Shown in pieces: positions 1 to 11,090 of a DNA stretch of 64,000 nucleotides (the first letter of the stretch is position 1; the number at the start of each line of letters is the position of its first letter). A program made the position numbers and the translations under genes. The DNA is from Streptomyces sp. NRRL F-525 (GTDB lineage: Bacteria > Actinomycetota > Actinomycetes > Streptomycetales > Streptomycetaceae): NCBI RefSeq assembly GCF_000716605.1, contig NZ_JNXE01000040.1:1-64000 (forward strand). The letters run 5' to 3'. The notes below the pieces were generated by a model that was not told the DNA's origin, searched no databases, and saw nothing but the letters and a program-made list of their open reading frames with translations.

Positions 1-390
1 CTCCCCCTCCGAACGCCCCCCACCCCCCGCCACGTATCAACACACGTATCAACGTGGACCGGTTCACGTATCAACCTCGTACCGGTAACCGCCATCTCCC
101 CAGGAGGCGGCCAAGGTCCACAGTCAGGTGCGGGACACTTGTCTGCGGCCCCCTCTACGATCCTGGGCAGGAGTACTGACGGGAGTACTGCCAGGGAGTA
201 GTGGCAGAAGGAGTTCGACCGGGCCGACAAGGGGGAACCAGCCGATTTACCGGCGCGTGGATACGATCAGTAAGCAGTACCAAGGCAGTCAGCACGACAA
301 TCACCACTACAGACACCGCGACAGACACCACGGCAGCCGGCACGGCGGTCGGTACGACAGCCAGTGCGGCAACGACGGAGGAGGTGCCCC
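1..390. other. Leader region upstream of fhaA, no gene recognised
   Basis: I see no convincing gene in these 390 bases. They hold three exact copies of CACGTATCAAC (31-41, 43-53, 65-75) and, further in, GGAGTACTG at 170-178 and 182-190 with a variant GGAGTAGTG at 195-203. Bases about 280-375 are a low-complexity ACN/GCN-rich stretch that leads into the fhaA ribosome-binding site (GGAGGAGG, about 377-384). The region probably carries the promoter of the fhaA-pknB operon, but no clear -35/-10 pair was found. Confidence 0.5.
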
Positions 391-1239
391 ATGGGAGTCC
401 TGAAGAAGTTCGAGCAACGCCTCGAAGGTCTGGTCAACGGCACCTTCGCCAAGGTGTTCAAGTCCGAGGTCCAGCCCGTCGAGATCGCCGGCGCGCTCCA
501 GCGGGAGTGCGACAACAACGCGACGATCTGGAACCGCGACCGGACCGTCGTACCCAACGACTTCATCGTGGAGCTGAGCACGCCGGACTTCGAGCGGCTC
601 AGCCCCTACTCCGGCCAGCTCGGTGACGAGCTCGCCGGCATGGTGCGCGACTACGCCAAGCAGCAGCGCTACACCTTCATGGGACCCATCAAGGTCCACC
701 TGGAGAAGGCGGACGACCTCGACACCGGTCTGTACCGGGTACGCAGCCGTACGCTCGCCTCCTCCACCAACCAGCAGGCTCCCGGCACCCCCGCTCCGGC
801 GGCACCGCCGGCGGCGGGCCGGGCCGGCGGGTACGGCTATCCGCCCGCCGCCGCGCCCGCGAGCGCCCCGCCGCCCATGCCGGCCGCACCGCCGCCCGGC
901 GGCCGCGGCTCGGCGCCGTACCTCCAGCCCGCGCCCGCCGCCCCGGCGGCCGGCGCACGGATGCGGTACTGGGTGGAGATCAACGGCGCCCGCCATCAGA
1001 TCTCCCGCGCGACGTTGGTGATGGGCCGCAGCACCGAAGCCGACGTGCGGATCGACGACCCCGGCGTATCCCGCCGGCACTGTGAGATCCGGACCGGAAC
1101 GCCCTCGACGATCCAGGATCTCGGGTCCACCAACGGCATCGTGGTGGACGGGCAGCACACCACCCGCGCTACGCTCCGCGACGGCTCGCGGATCGTCGTG
1201 GGCAGCACCACCATCATTTACCGGCAAGCCGAAGGGTGA
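391..1239 (+). CDS. fhaA: FhaA-type FHA-domain protein (DUF3662 + FHA)
   Basis: A 282-residue cytoplasmic phosphothreonine-reader. Residues 1-120 form the FhaA N-terminal (DUF3662) domain beginning MGVLKKFEQRL. A Pro/Ala/Gly-rich linker follows (about 130-190), then a C-terminal FHA domain with the diagnostic GRS, SRRH and GSTNG motifs. The ATG at 391 is chosen because GGAGGAGG lies six bases upstream; an in-frame GTG at 364 lacks such a site. It is the first gene of fhaA-fhaB-pstP-rodA-pbpA-pknB. In mycobacteria FhaA binds the phosphorylated pseudokinase domain of MviN and restrains peptidoglycan synthesis. The equivalent pseudokinase is in this same window (46079-47791), so the partnership is plausible here. 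Confidence 0.93.
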   Translation: MGVLKKFEQRLEGLVNGTFAKVFKSEVQPVEIAGALQRECDNNATIWNRDRTVVPNDFIVELSTPDFERLSPYSGQLGDELAGMVRDYAKQQRYTFMGPIKVHLEKADDLDTGLYRVRSRTLASSTNQQAPGTPAPAAPPAAGRAGGYGYPPAAAPASAPPPMPAAPPPGGRGSAPYLQPAPAAPAAGARMRYWVEINGARHQISRATLVMGRSTEADVRIDDPGVSRRHCEIRTGTPSTIQDLGSTNGIVVDGQHTTRATLRDGSRIVVGSTTIIYRQAEG

Positions 1240-1249
1240 AGCGGGGGCA

Positions 1250-1771
1250 ATGTCAGAGCTGACCCTCACGGTCATGCGGCTGGGTTTCCTGGCCGTACTG
1301 TGGCTGTTCGTGATCGTGGCCGTGCAGGTCATCCGCAGCGACCTGTTCGGAACGCGTGTCACACAGCGCGGCTCGCGACGGGAAGCCGGACGACCGCAGC
1401 AGCAGGCCGCCCGGCAGGCGGCGCCTCCGCAGCAGCGCCAGCAGCAGCCGAGCGGGGGCGGCCGGCGGGGCCGTAACGCCCCCACCAAACTCGTCGTCAG
1501 TGAGGGAATCCTCACCGGCACCACCGTCGCCCTCCAGGGCCAGACCATCACCCTGGGCCGGGCGCACGATTCGACGATCGTGCTGGACGACGACTACGCG
1601 TCCAGCCGTCATGCCAGGATCTACCCGGACCGCGACGGCCAGTGGATCGTCGAGGACCTCGGATCCACGAACGGCACGTACCTGGACCGGTCCCGGCTGA
1701 CGACCCCCACACCGATTCCGCTGGGCGCGCCGATCCGCATCGGCAAGACCGTCATCGAGCTGCGGAAGTAG
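1250..1771 (+). CDS. fhaB: FhaB-type membrane-anchored FHA-domain protein
   Basis: A 173-residue protein with one N-terminal membrane segment (about residues 8-28, LGFLAVLWLFVIVAVQV), a basic Gln/Arg-rich linker and a C-terminal FHA domain with LGR, SSRHARI and GSTNGTYLD motifs. It is therefore a membrane-tethered phosphothreonine reader, probably docking proteins phosphorylated by the PASTA kinase at the end of the operon. The ATG at 1250 follows GCGGGGGCA and lies 10 bases after the fhaA stop. In mycobacteria the equivalent (FhaB/FipA) links cell division proteins to PknA/PknB signalling. Role inferred from family and operon. Confidence 0.9.
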   Translation: MSELTLTVMRLGFLAVLWLFVIVAVQVIRSDLFGTRVTQRGSRREAGRPQQQAARQAAPPQQRQQQPSGGGRRGRNAPTKLVVSEGILTGTTVALQGQTITLGRAHDSTIVLDDDYASSRHARIYPDRDGQWIVEDLGSTNGTYLDRSRLTTPTPIPLGAPIRIGKTVIELRK

Positions 1772-1855
1772 TACGAAAATGAGCGAGCGGAGCGAGCACG
1801 CAGCGGCGGACCGCCTGGCGGACCCCGGCGCGCTCCCGACCGGAGGGTGGGCACC

Positions 1856-3400
1856 GTGCGGATGTACCCGGAGCCGACGGGCGAGGTGCGCATGAGTCTG
1901 TCACTGCGCTTCGCCGCCGGATCGCACAAAGGCATGATCCGCGAGGGCAACGAGGACTCCGGCTACGCCGGTCCACGTCTCCTCGCGATCGCCGACGGGA
2001 TGGGCGGCCAGGCCGCCGGTGAGGTCGCCTCCTCCGAGGTGATCTCGACCATCGTCTCGCTCGACGACGACGTGCCGGGCTCCGACATCCTCACCTCGCT
2101 CGGCACCGCCGTGCAGCGGGCCAACGACCAGCTGCGGATGATGGTCGAGGAGGATCCCCAGCTGGAGGGCATGGGCACCACGCTCACCGCCCTGCTGTGG
2201 ACCGGGCAGCGGCTCGGCCTCGTCCATGTCGGCGACTCGCGCGCGTACCTGCTGCGCGACGGCGTGCTGACCCAGATCACCCAGGACCACACCTGGGTGC
2301 AGCGGCTGGTCGACGAGGGCCGGATCACCGAGGAAGAGGCCACCACCCACCCGCAGCGCGCCCTGCTCATGCGCGCGCTCGGCAGTGGCGACCACGTCGA
2401 GCCGGACCTGTCGATCCGTGAAGTCCGCGCCGGCGACCGGTACTTGATCTGTTCCGACGGGCTGTCGGGCGTCGTCTCCCACCAGACGATGGAAGACACC
2501 CTCGCCAGCTACCAGGGCCCCCAGGAGACCGTGCAGGAGCTGATCCAGCTCGCCCTGCGCGGCGGCGGCCCCGACAACATCACGGTGATCATCGCCGACG
2601 TCCTGGACCTCGACACCGGCGACACCCTCGCCGCGCAGCTGTCGGACACCCCGGTCATCGTCGGCGCGGTCGCCGAGAACCAGCTCCACCAGCACGACAA
2701 CACCATCATGCAGACCCCGGCGGGCCGCGCCTCCGGCCTCGGCCGCCAGGTGCCCGGGCAGAACGGCGGGGGCGGCGAGTTCGGCCCGCCCGGCTCCGGC
2801 GACACCACCGGCTACGTCCCCGAGGGCAGCTTCGGCGACTACACCGACGACGACTTCGTGAAGCCCTCCAAGGGCCGCAAGTGGTTCAAGAGATCCTTCT
2901 ACACCGTGCTCGCGCTCGCGGTCATCGGCGGCGGCCTCTACGGCGGCTGGCGCTGGACGCAGACGCAGTACTTCGTCGGCGCCAACGGCGAACACGTCGC
3001 CCTGTACCGGGGCATCAGCCAGGATCTCGCCTGGGTCTCGCTGTCGAAGGTGGAGAAGGACCACCCCGACATCGAACTCAAGTACCTCCCGCCCTACCAG
3101 CAGAAGCAGGTCAAGGCGACGATCGCCGAGGGCGGTCTCCAGGACGCCCAGAAGAAGATCGACGACCTCGCCGTGCAGGCCTCCGCGTGCAAGAAGGAGT
3201 CCGAGCGGGAGAGTGCCGCCAGCAAGCCCGGTAACACCACGGGAACCACCAGCACCTCGCTCACGTCCAAGGCCACGCCGAAGCCGTCTCCTTCGACCAC
3301 GACTTCGACGTCCCCGTCCCCGACCCCGTCTGCGACTCCCAGCCCCGGTCCCAGCCTTTCGGAGGAAGAGCAGCAGGTCGTCTCGCAGTGCAGCAAGTAA
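1856..3400 (+). CDS. pstP: PP2C-family Ser/Thr protein phosphatase PstP
   Basis: Membrane phosphatase that reverses phosphorylation by the operon's kinase. The PP2C catalytic domain (about residues 15-250) shows ADGMGGQAAGE, VGDSRAYLLRDG, SDGLSGVV and GGGPDNITVI, including the metal-binding Asp residues. A linker and one membrane helix (near 345-365, TVLALAVIGGGLYGGW) follow, then an extracytoplasmic domain ending in a Ser/Thr/Pro-rich low-complexity tail. The GTG at 1856 has CGGAGGG eight bases upstream; ATGs at 1862 and 1892 are alternatives (2 and 12 residues shorter). About 514 residues, usual for actinobacterial PstP. Confidence 0.92.
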   Translation: MRMYPEPTGEVRMSLSLRFAAGSHKGMIREGNEDSGYAGPRLLAIADGMGGQAAGEVASSEVISTIVSLDDDVPGSDILTSLGTAVQRANDQLRMMVEEDPQLEGMGTTLTALLWTGQRLGLVHVGDSRAYLLRDGVLTQITQDHTWVQRLVDEGRITEEEATTHPQRALLMRALGSGDHVEPDLSIREVRAGDRYLICSDGLSGVVSHQTMEDTLASYQGPQETVQELIQLALRGGGPDNITVIIADVLDLDTGDTLAAQLSDTPVIVGAVAENQLHQHDNTIMQTPAGRASGLGRQVPGQNGGGGEFGPPGSGDTTGYVPEGSFGDYTDDDFVKPSKGRKWFKRSFYTVLALAVIGGGLYGGWRWTQTQYFVGANGEHVALYRGISQDLAWVSLSKVEKDHPDIELKYLPPYQQKQVKATIAEGGLQDAQKKIDDLAVQASACKKESERESAASKPGNTTGTTSTSLTSKATPKPSPSTTTSTSPSPTPSATPSPGPSLSEEEQQVVSQCSK

Positions 3401-3430
3401 TAGGCAAGCCGTGAGAGGCCCCGTCACACG

Positions 3431-4867
3431 ATGAGCAGTTCTACCAACACGCCGTCGCACCACACGTCCACGATCGGCTCCATCGGCGCACCGAGCCGGC
3501 GCAACACCGAGCTGGCGCTCCTGATCTTCGCCGTCGCCATCCCGGTCTTCGCCTACGCCAACGTGGGCCTGGCCATCAACGACCAGGTGCCGTCCGGGCT
3601 GCTGAGCTACGGCCTGGGCCTCGGCCTGCTGGCCGGCGTCGCGCACCTGGCCGTACGCAAGTTCGCGCCGTACGCGGACCCGCTGCTCCTGCCGCTGGCG
3701 ACGCTGCTGAACGGCATGGGACTCGTCATCATCTGGCGGCTCGACCAGTCGAAGCTGCTGCAGTCCATCAACCAGGCGGGCAACGCGGCGCCCCGGCAGC
3801 TGCTGTACACCGCGATGGGCATCGGACTGTTCGCCGTCGTCCTGATCTTCCTCAAGGACCACCGCGCCCTGCAGCGCTACACGTACATCTCCATGGTCGG
3901 CGCGCTCGTCCTGCTGCTGCTGCCGCTGGTGCCGGGCCTCGGCGCCAACATCTACGGCGCGAAGATCTGGATCTCGGTCGGCGGATTCTCCATCCAGCCC
4001 GGTGAGTTCGCGAAGATCGTGCTCGCGATCTTCTTCGCCGGCTACCTGATGGTGAAGCGCGACGCGCTCGCGCTGGCCAGCCGCCGCTTCATGGGCCTCT
4101 ACCTGCCGCGCGGCCGCGACCTCGGCCCGATCCTGGTCGTCTGGTTCATCTCGATCCTGATCCTGGTCTTCGAGACCGACCTCGGAACCTCGCTGCTGTT
4201 CTTCGGCATGTTCATCATCATGCTGTACGTCGCCACCGAGCGGACCAGCTGGATCGTCTTCGGTCTGCTGATGTCCGCGGCCGGCGCCGTCGGCGTGGCC
4301 AGCTTCGAGTCGCACGTCCAGCAGCGCGTCCAGGCCTGGCTCAACCCGATGAAGGAGTACACGCTCAGCAAGACCGTCCTCGGCCACTCCGCGCAGTCGA
4401 TGGAGGCCCTGTGGGCCTTCGGCTCCGGCGGCACGCTGGGCACCGGTCTCGGCCAGGGTCACTCCGACCTCATCCGGTTCGCCGCCAACTCCGACTTCAT
4501 CCTCGCCACCTTCGGCGAGGAACTGGGCCTCGCCGGCATCATGGCGATCCTGCTCATCTACGGCCTGATCGTGGAGCGCGGTGTCCGCACCGCCCTCGCC
4601 GCGCGCGACCCCTTCGGCAAGCTCCTGGCCGTCGGCCTCTCCGGTGGCATGGCCCTGCAGGTCTTCGTCGTCGCGGGCGGCGTGATGGGCCTGATCCCGC
4701 TGACCGGTATGACGATGCCCTTCGTGGCGTACGGCGGTTCCTCCGTCATCGCCAACTGGGCGCTGATCGGCATCCTGATCCGCATCAGCGACACCGCCCG
4801 CCGCCCGGCCCCCGCGCCGGCCCCCAGCCCCGACGCCGAGATGACCCAGGTGGTCCGCCCGTCATGA
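3431..4867 (+). CDS. rodA: SEDS-family peptidoglycan polymerase (RodA/FtsW type)
   Basis: A 478-residue polytopic membrane protein with about ten to twelve hydrophobic helices. It contains SEDS signatures such as FSIQPGEFAKI and a C-terminal PLTGMTMPFVAYGGSS loop. SEDS proteins polymerise glycan strands from lipid II together with a class B PBP. The next gene is that PBP and its start overlaps this stop (ATGA), the normal arrangement for a SEDS-bPBP pair. The N-terminus carries a roughly 30-residue Ser/Thr-rich cytosolic extension. Naming it RodA rather than FtsW rests on the pstP/pbpA/pknB context. Confidence 0.92.
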   Translation: MSSSTNTPSHHTSTIGSIGAPSRRNTELALLIFAVAIPVFAYANVGLAINDQVPSGLLSYGLGLGLLAGVAHLAVRKFAPYADPLLLPLATLLNGMGLVIIWRLDQSKLLQSINQAGNAAPRQLLYTAMGIGLFAVVLIFLKDHRALQRYTYISMVGALVLLLLPLVPGLGANIYGAKIWISVGGFSIQPGEFAKIVLAIFFAGYLMVKRDALALASRRFMGLYLPRGRDLGPILVVWFISILILVFETDLGTSLLFFGMFIIMLYVATERTSWIVFGLLMSAAGAVGVASFESHVQQRVQAWLNPMKEYTLSKTVLGHSAQSMEALWAFGSGGTLGTGLGQGHSDLIRFAANSDFILATFGEELGLAGIMAILLIYGLIVERGVRTALAARDPFGKLLAVGLSGGMALQVFVVAGGVMGLIPLTGMTMPFVAYGGSSVIANWALIGILIRISDTARRPAPAPAPSPDAEMTQVVRPS

Positions 4868-6351
4868 ACAAGCCCCTGCGCCGGATCGCGCTCTTCTGCG
4901 GCCTCCTGGTCCTGACGCTGTTGCTGCGCGACAACTGGCTCCAGTACGTCAAGGCCGACAGCCTCAAGGACGACCCGAACAACCGCCGTGTCACCATCGC
5001 GCGCTACTCCACCCCGCGCGGCGACATCATCGTCGACGGCAGCCCGATCACCGGCTCCACGGAGACCAGCACCAGCGGCCTGAACGACCTGAAGTACAAG
5101 CGCACGTACAAGAACGGCGCGATGTGGGCGCCGGTCACGGGATACGCCTCGCAGGCCTTCGGCGCCAACCAGCTGGAGTCCATCGAGGACGGCATCCTCT
5201 CCGGCACCGACGACCGGCTCTTCTTCCGCAACACCCTCGACATGATCACGGGCAAGACGAAGTCCGGCGGCAATGTCGTCACCACCCTCAACGAGGCCGC
5301 GCAGAAGGCCGCGTGGAGCGGGCTGCAGAAGCAGGGCGGCAAGGGCGCGGTCGTCGCCCTCGACCCGTCCACCGGCAAGATCCTGGCGCTGGCGTCCTAC
5401 CCGTCGTACGACCCCTCGACGTTCGCGGGCAACTCCACCACCACGGACGCCAAGGCCTGGCAGAAGCTCCAGAAGAAGTACGACCCGGACGACCCGATGC
5501 TGAACCGGGCGCTGCGCGAGACCTACCCGCCGGGCTCCACCTTCAAGGTCGTCACCGCGTCCGCGGCGCTGGAGAACAACCTGTACTCCTCGGCCGACGA
5601 GGCCACGAACTCGCCGCTGCCGTGGGTCATGCCGGGCACCACGACCCAGCTGAAGAACGAGGGCAACATCCCCTGCAGGAACGCGACCCTGCGCGTCGCG
5701 CTGCAGTACTCCTGCAACACCGTCTTCGGCAAGGTCGGCGCCGACCTCGGCAACGCCAAGATGCTGGCCGAGGCGAAGAAGTTCGGCTTCGACACCGAGC
5801 AGTTCACGCCGATCCGCTCCAGCTCCTCGGTCTTCTCCGACAACATGAACCAGTCGCAGACCGCGCTCTCCTCGATCGGCCAGTACAACACCGCCGCGAC
5901 CCCGCTGCAGATGGCCATGGTCGCCTCCGCGGTCGCCAACGACGGCAAGCTGATGAAGCCGTACATGGTCGACAAGCTCCAGTCGTCGGGCGTCGACACC
6001 ATCGCGCAGACCGAGCCGGAAGAGCTCAGCCAGCCGCTGTCGTCGAAGAACGCGCAGATCCTGCAGTCGATGATGGAGACGGTCGTCGAGAAGGGCACCG
6101 GCACCAGCGCCAAGATCCCGGGCGTGACCGTCGGCGGCAAGACCGGTACCGCCCAGCACGGCGAGAACAACAGCGAGAACCCGTACGCCTGGTTCCTCTC
6201 CTACGCCAAGAACGCCGACGGCAGCTCGCCGGTCGCCGTGGCCGTGGTCATCGAGGACGACAAGGCCAACCGTGACGACATCTCCGGCGGCGGCCTCGCG
6301 GCCCCGATCGCGAAGAGCGTGATGGAGGCCGTCATCGACAGCAAGAAGTGA
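4864..6351 (+). CDS. pbpA: Class B penicillin-binding protein, peptidoglycan transpeptidase
   Basis: A 495-residue class B PBP with one N-terminal membrane helix (about 8-24), a dimerisation/pedestal domain and a transpeptidase domain. All three active-site motifs are intact: STFK (nucleophile Ser225, Lys228), SCN (Ser283) and KTGT (Lys426). The ATG at 4864 overlaps the rodA stop, so translation is probably coupled. It cross-links glycan strands made by the SEDS partner. The mycobacterial counterpart is PbpA, a substrate of PknB. Confidence 0.95.
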   Translation: MNKPLRRIALFCGLLVLTLLLRDNWLQYVKADSLKDDPNNRRVTIARYSTPRGDIIVDGSPITGSTETSTSGLNDLKYKRTYKNGAMWAPVTGYASQAFGANQLESIEDGILSGTDDRLFFRNTLDMITGKTKSGGNVVTTLNEAAQKAAWSGLQKQGGKGAVVALDPSTGKILALASYPSYDPSTFAGNSTTTDAKAWQKLQKKYDPDDPMLNRALRETYPPGSTFKVVTASAALENNLYSSADEATNSPLPWVMPGTTTQLKNEGNIPCRNATLRVALQYSCNTVFGKVGADLGNAKMLAEAKKFGFDTEQFTPIRSSSSVFSDNMNQSQTALSSIGQYNTAATPLQMAMVASAVANDGKLMKPYMVDKLQSSGVDTIAQTEPEELSQPLSSKNAQILQSMMETVVEKGTGTSAKIPGVTVGGKTGTAQHGENNSENPYAWFLSYAKNADGSSPVAVAVVIEDDKANRDDISGGGLAAPIAKSVMEAVIDSKK

Positions 6352-6521
6352 CTCCGCTCACGTCCCCTTCACATCGGTGCACGTTGCGATACCGGTCCTG
6401 TATCGGGTGACGGGCTTGGCCAGGTCACACAAAGCCAGCCGGGTACGGTAGGCCCGGACGGCTAGCCTCCGACCGCACATCCGTGCGGGTCGGGACCGAC
6501 GGAGAGGGCTGGTAGGGAACT

Positions 6522-8510
<1,989 letters not shown>

Positions 8511-8528
8511 CGGCACCGGCACGGCATG

Positions 8529-8568
8529 ACGGAGCCCCGGCACCCTGAGAAGGGTGCCGGGGCTCCGT
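8529..8568. terminator. Bidirectional hairpin between pknB and srtE2
   Basis: Two perfectly complementary 18-base arms (8529-8546 and 8551-8568) with a 4-base loop sit between the convergent 3' ends of pknB and srtE2. There is no U-tract, as is common in Streptomyces terminators. Confidence 0.8.
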
Positions 8569-8592
8569 CGTGTCAGCGAACCGGCAGCGGTC

Positions 8593-9348
8593 TCAGCGCA
8601 GTTCCTTCGGCGGTGTCCGCGCGCTGTCCACCTTGTCGACGCGGACCAGTTCGCCCCACACCACGTACCGGTACCGGGACGTGTACACCGGCGTGCAGGT
8701 CGTCAGCGTGATGTAGTGGCCGGGCTTCTTCTTGCCGGACTCCGCGGGGATCTGGGCGAGGGTCTTGACGTTGTACTTCGAGGTCTCGGGAAGGATGTCG
8801 TAGACCTTGTAGACGTACCACTTGTCCTTCGTCTCGAAGACGATCGGGTCGCCCTTCTTGAGCTTGTCGATGTTGTGGAACTTGGCGCCGTGGCCGTCGC
8901 GGTGGGCGGCGAGGGTGAAGTTGCCGTTCTTGCCGGTGGTCGGGAGGGCGGCCTTGATGGGGTCCGTGTAGTAGCCGGCGACGCCGTCGTTCAGAACGCT
9001 CGTCTCGGTGCCCTTCTCGACCAGCACCTCGCCGTTCTTCATGGCGGGCACGTGCAGGAAGCCGATGCCGTCCTTGGTGTCGAGGGCCCCGGGGCCGGTG
9101 TCCTTGTCCTTGGACCAGTTGTTGCGGACCTTGTCGCCCTGTTTGTCGGCCGTGCGGTCGGCGACGACGTTCGTCCACCACAGGGAGTAGACGACGAACA
9201 GGCCGAGGATCAGGCCCGCCGTGATGAGGAGTTCACCGAAGACGCTGACCGCCGTCGCGACCGGGCCGGAGCCGCGGGGGCGGTCCGGTGGGGGCGCGGG
9301 CGTGTCGGTCTGCTCTTCGGTGTCGTCGGTGGTCGCTGCCACGTTCAT
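8593..9348 (-). CDS. srtE2: Class E sortase (SrtE2-like)
   Basis: A 251-residue membrane sortase: a Thr/Pro-rich cytosolic start, one membrane helix (about 36-56, LLITAGLILGLFVVYSLWW) and an extracytoplasmic sortase domain. The catalytic residues are visible as His in AAHRDGHG, Cys218 in TLTTCTP and Arg in SRYRY. Class E sortases attach LAXTG-type proteins, including long chaplins in S. coelicolor, to peptidoglycan. It is the last gene of the DUF881-sortase-pabA-srtE1-srtE2 unit. Its ATG is 6 bases after the srtE1 stop, with AAGGG overlapping that stop, so translation is probably coupled. Confidence 0.88.
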   Translation of the reverse strand: MNVAATTDDTEEQTDTPAPPPDRPRGSGPVATAVSVFGELLITAGLILGLFVVYSLWWTNVVADRTADKQGDKVRNNWSKDKDTGPGALDTKDGIGFLHVPAMKNGEVLVEKGTETSVLNDGVAGYYTDPIKAALPTTGKNGNFTLAAHRDGHGAKFHNIDKLKKGDPIVFETKDKWYVYKVYDILPETSKYNVKTLAQIPAESGKKKPGHYITLTTCTPVYTSRYRYVVWGELVRVDKVDSARTPPKELR

Positions 9349-9354
9349 CTGCCC

Positions 9355-10455
9355 TTACTCGATGAGCGCATCCGGCTTGCCCTTGCTGCGCGGCCGTACC
9401 TCGACCATCTTGCCCCAGACGATCAGCCGGTACTTGCTGGTGAACTCCGGCGTACAGGTCGTCAGCGTGATGTAGCGGCCGGGCGTGGTGAAGCCCGAGC
9501 CCTTGGGGATGGGGTCGATGACACTGGTGTTGCTCGGCGACGTCACGGGCAGCGTCTTCGTCATCTTGTAGACGTAGTAGGTGTCCTGGGTCTCCACCAC
9601 GACCTCGTCGCCCGGCTTGAGCTGGTTGATGTACCGGAACGGTTCGCCATGGGTGTTGCGGTGCGCGGCGAGGGCGAAGTTGCCGGTCTTCGCGTCCGGC
9701 ATCGCGGTCTTGAGGGCGCCCTCGCTGTAGTGCCCGACCATCCCCTTGTCGAGCACCTTCTTGTTGCTGACGCCCTCGGCGATCGGCGCCACGACGTCCA
9801 GCTTGGGGATGTGCAGGATGGCGAAGCCCTGCCCCGGCGAGAACTCTCCCGGCGCGCGCTTCCCGCTCGCCCAGTCGTTCTGCAGCTGGCTCGCCTCGCT
9901 GCCGGCCTGCGCGTGCGCCCGTACGTTCGTCCACCACAGCTGATAGGTGACGAACAGCAGCATCAGCACGCCGGTGGTGATGAACACCTCGCCGATCGCC
10001 CGGCTCGCGACGACCGCGGCACCCGGCTTGTTCGCCCGCTGCCGCCGCCGCGCCTCGACCCGCGAGAGGGGCGCGCCGGAGCCGGACGGAGCCGCTGCCG
10101 ATTCCGACGCCGTGGAGGCCTCGGCGGTCTCCTCCGCCGCCCCGGCGCCCCCATGACGCCCGTGCCGCCCCTTGGCGGCCTTTCTGCGGGCCGCACGCCC
10201 GCCCGTGGGGGTTCCTGTGGCGGAGGAGGCGGATGGGGCGTCAGACGCCGATATGGACCGGCCGTGGCCCGCCCCCTCCTGCGGGAGGTCCGAAAGCCGC
10301 AGCGCGACGGTCTCTTCGTCGATCGGACCGTACGGCACCCCGGGCGCACCCTGCGCCCGCGCGCCGTGCCACTGGTCGAACCCGCCGCCCTGCTCCGCGT
10401 ACGCCTGCTCCCCGTACGCGGCCTCGGACTCGCGCTCGGGGCGCAGCGCGGTCAC
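9355..10455 (-). CDS. srtE1: Class E sortase (SrtE1-like) with long cytosolic N-terminus
   Basis: A 366-residue sortase with an unusually long N-terminal cytoplasmic segment (about 160 residues, charged and Ala/Gly-rich), a membrane helix (EVFITTGVLMLLFVTYQLWW) and a sortase domain with AAHRNTHG, TLTTCTP (Cys334) and an Arg in SKYRL. The GTG at 10455 is chosen because it overlaps the pabA stop as GTGA and marks where the amino acid sequence becomes sortase-like. It forms a tandem with srtE2 immediately downstream. In S. coelicolor two adjacent class E sortases are jointly needed for aerial development. Confidence 0.88.
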   Translation of the reverse strand: MTALRPERESEAAYGEQAYAEQGGGFDQWHGARAQGAPGVPYGPIDEETVALRLSDLPQEGAGHGRSISASDAPSASSATGTPTGGRAARRKAAKGRHGRHGGAGAAEETAEASTASESAAAPSGSGAPLSRVEARRRQRANKPGAAVVASRAIGEVFITTGVLMLLFVTYQLWWTNVRAHAQAGSEASQLQNDWASGKRAPGEFSPGQGFAILHIPKLDVVAPIAEGVSNKKVLDKGMVGHYSEGALKTAMPDAKTGNFALAAHRNTHGEPFRYINQLKPGDEVVVETQDTYYVYKMTKTLPVTSPSNTSVIDPIPKGSGFTTPGRYITLTTCTPEFTSKYRLIVWGKMVEVRPRSKGKPDALIE

Positions 10456-11090
10456 GCCGTGGCCCTGCCCACCACCGGGGCGAGCCCCACCGACCTCGCC
10501 ACGGCCCCCTGGTCGCCGCACTCCACCAGCCAGTTGGCCAGCATCCGGTGGCCGTGCTCGGTGAGCACCGACTCCGGGTGGAACTGGACGCCCTCGACGG
10601 GCAGTTCGCGGTGGCGCAGGCCCATGATGATGCCGTCGTGCGTTCTCGCGGTGACTTCCAGTTCGGCCGGGACCGTGCCCGGCTCGGCCGCCAGCGAGTG
10701 GTAGCGGGTCGCCGTGAAGGGCGAGGGCAGTCCGGCGAAGACGCCCTTGCCCTCGTGCTCGACGAGCGAGGTCTTGCCGTGCAGCAGTTCGGGGGCGCGG
10801 TCCACTACACCGCCGTAGGCCACCTGCATCGACTGCATGCCGAGGCAGACGCCGAAGACGGGGACCCCGGTCGAGGCGCAGTGCCGCACCATCTCGATGC
10901 AGACGCCGGCCTCCTCGGGGGTGCCGGGGCCGGGCGAGAGGAGGACGCCGTCGAAGCCGTCCTGGGCGTGCGCCGTCGACACCTCGTCGTTGCGCAGCAC
11001 CTCGCACTCGGCGCCCAGCTGGTACAGGTACTGGACCAGGTTGAAGACGAAGCTGTCGTAGTTGTCGACGACGAGAATCCGTGCGCTCAC
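10452..11090 (-). CDS. pabA: Glutamine amidotransferase, aminodeoxychorismate/anthranilate synthase component II
   Basis: A 212-residue class I glutamine amidotransferase with the full triad: Cys82 in GVCLGMQ, and His171 and Glu173 in QFHPES. Such subunits release ammonia from glutamine for chorismate-using synthases in folate (PabA) or tryptophan (TrpG) synthesis. No component I gene lies nearby, so the choice between the two is open. The GTG at 11090 begins VSARILVVDNYDSF and overlaps the upstream small membrane gene's stop. The stop overlaps srtE1 (GTGA). A lone pabA/trpG near the pknB operon is also seen in mycobacteria. Confidence 0.85.
   Translation of the reverse strand: MSARILVVDNYDSFVFNLVQYLYQLGAECEVLRNDEVSTAHAQDGFDGVLLSPGPGTPEEAGVCIEMVRHCASTGVPVFGVCLGMQSMQVAYGGVVDRAPELLHGKTSLVEHEGKGVFAGLPSPFTATRYHSLAAEPGTVPAELEVTARTHDGIIMGLRHRELPVEGVQFHPESVLTEHGHRMLANWLVECGDQGAVARSVGLAPVVGRATA

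Noticed and set aside
201..626. Thr/Ala-rich frame (TTITTTDTATDTT...) crossing the fhaA start
   Set aside because: It arises from the low-complexity ACN/GCN leader and then overlaps fhaA out of frame; no start signal or family resemblance.
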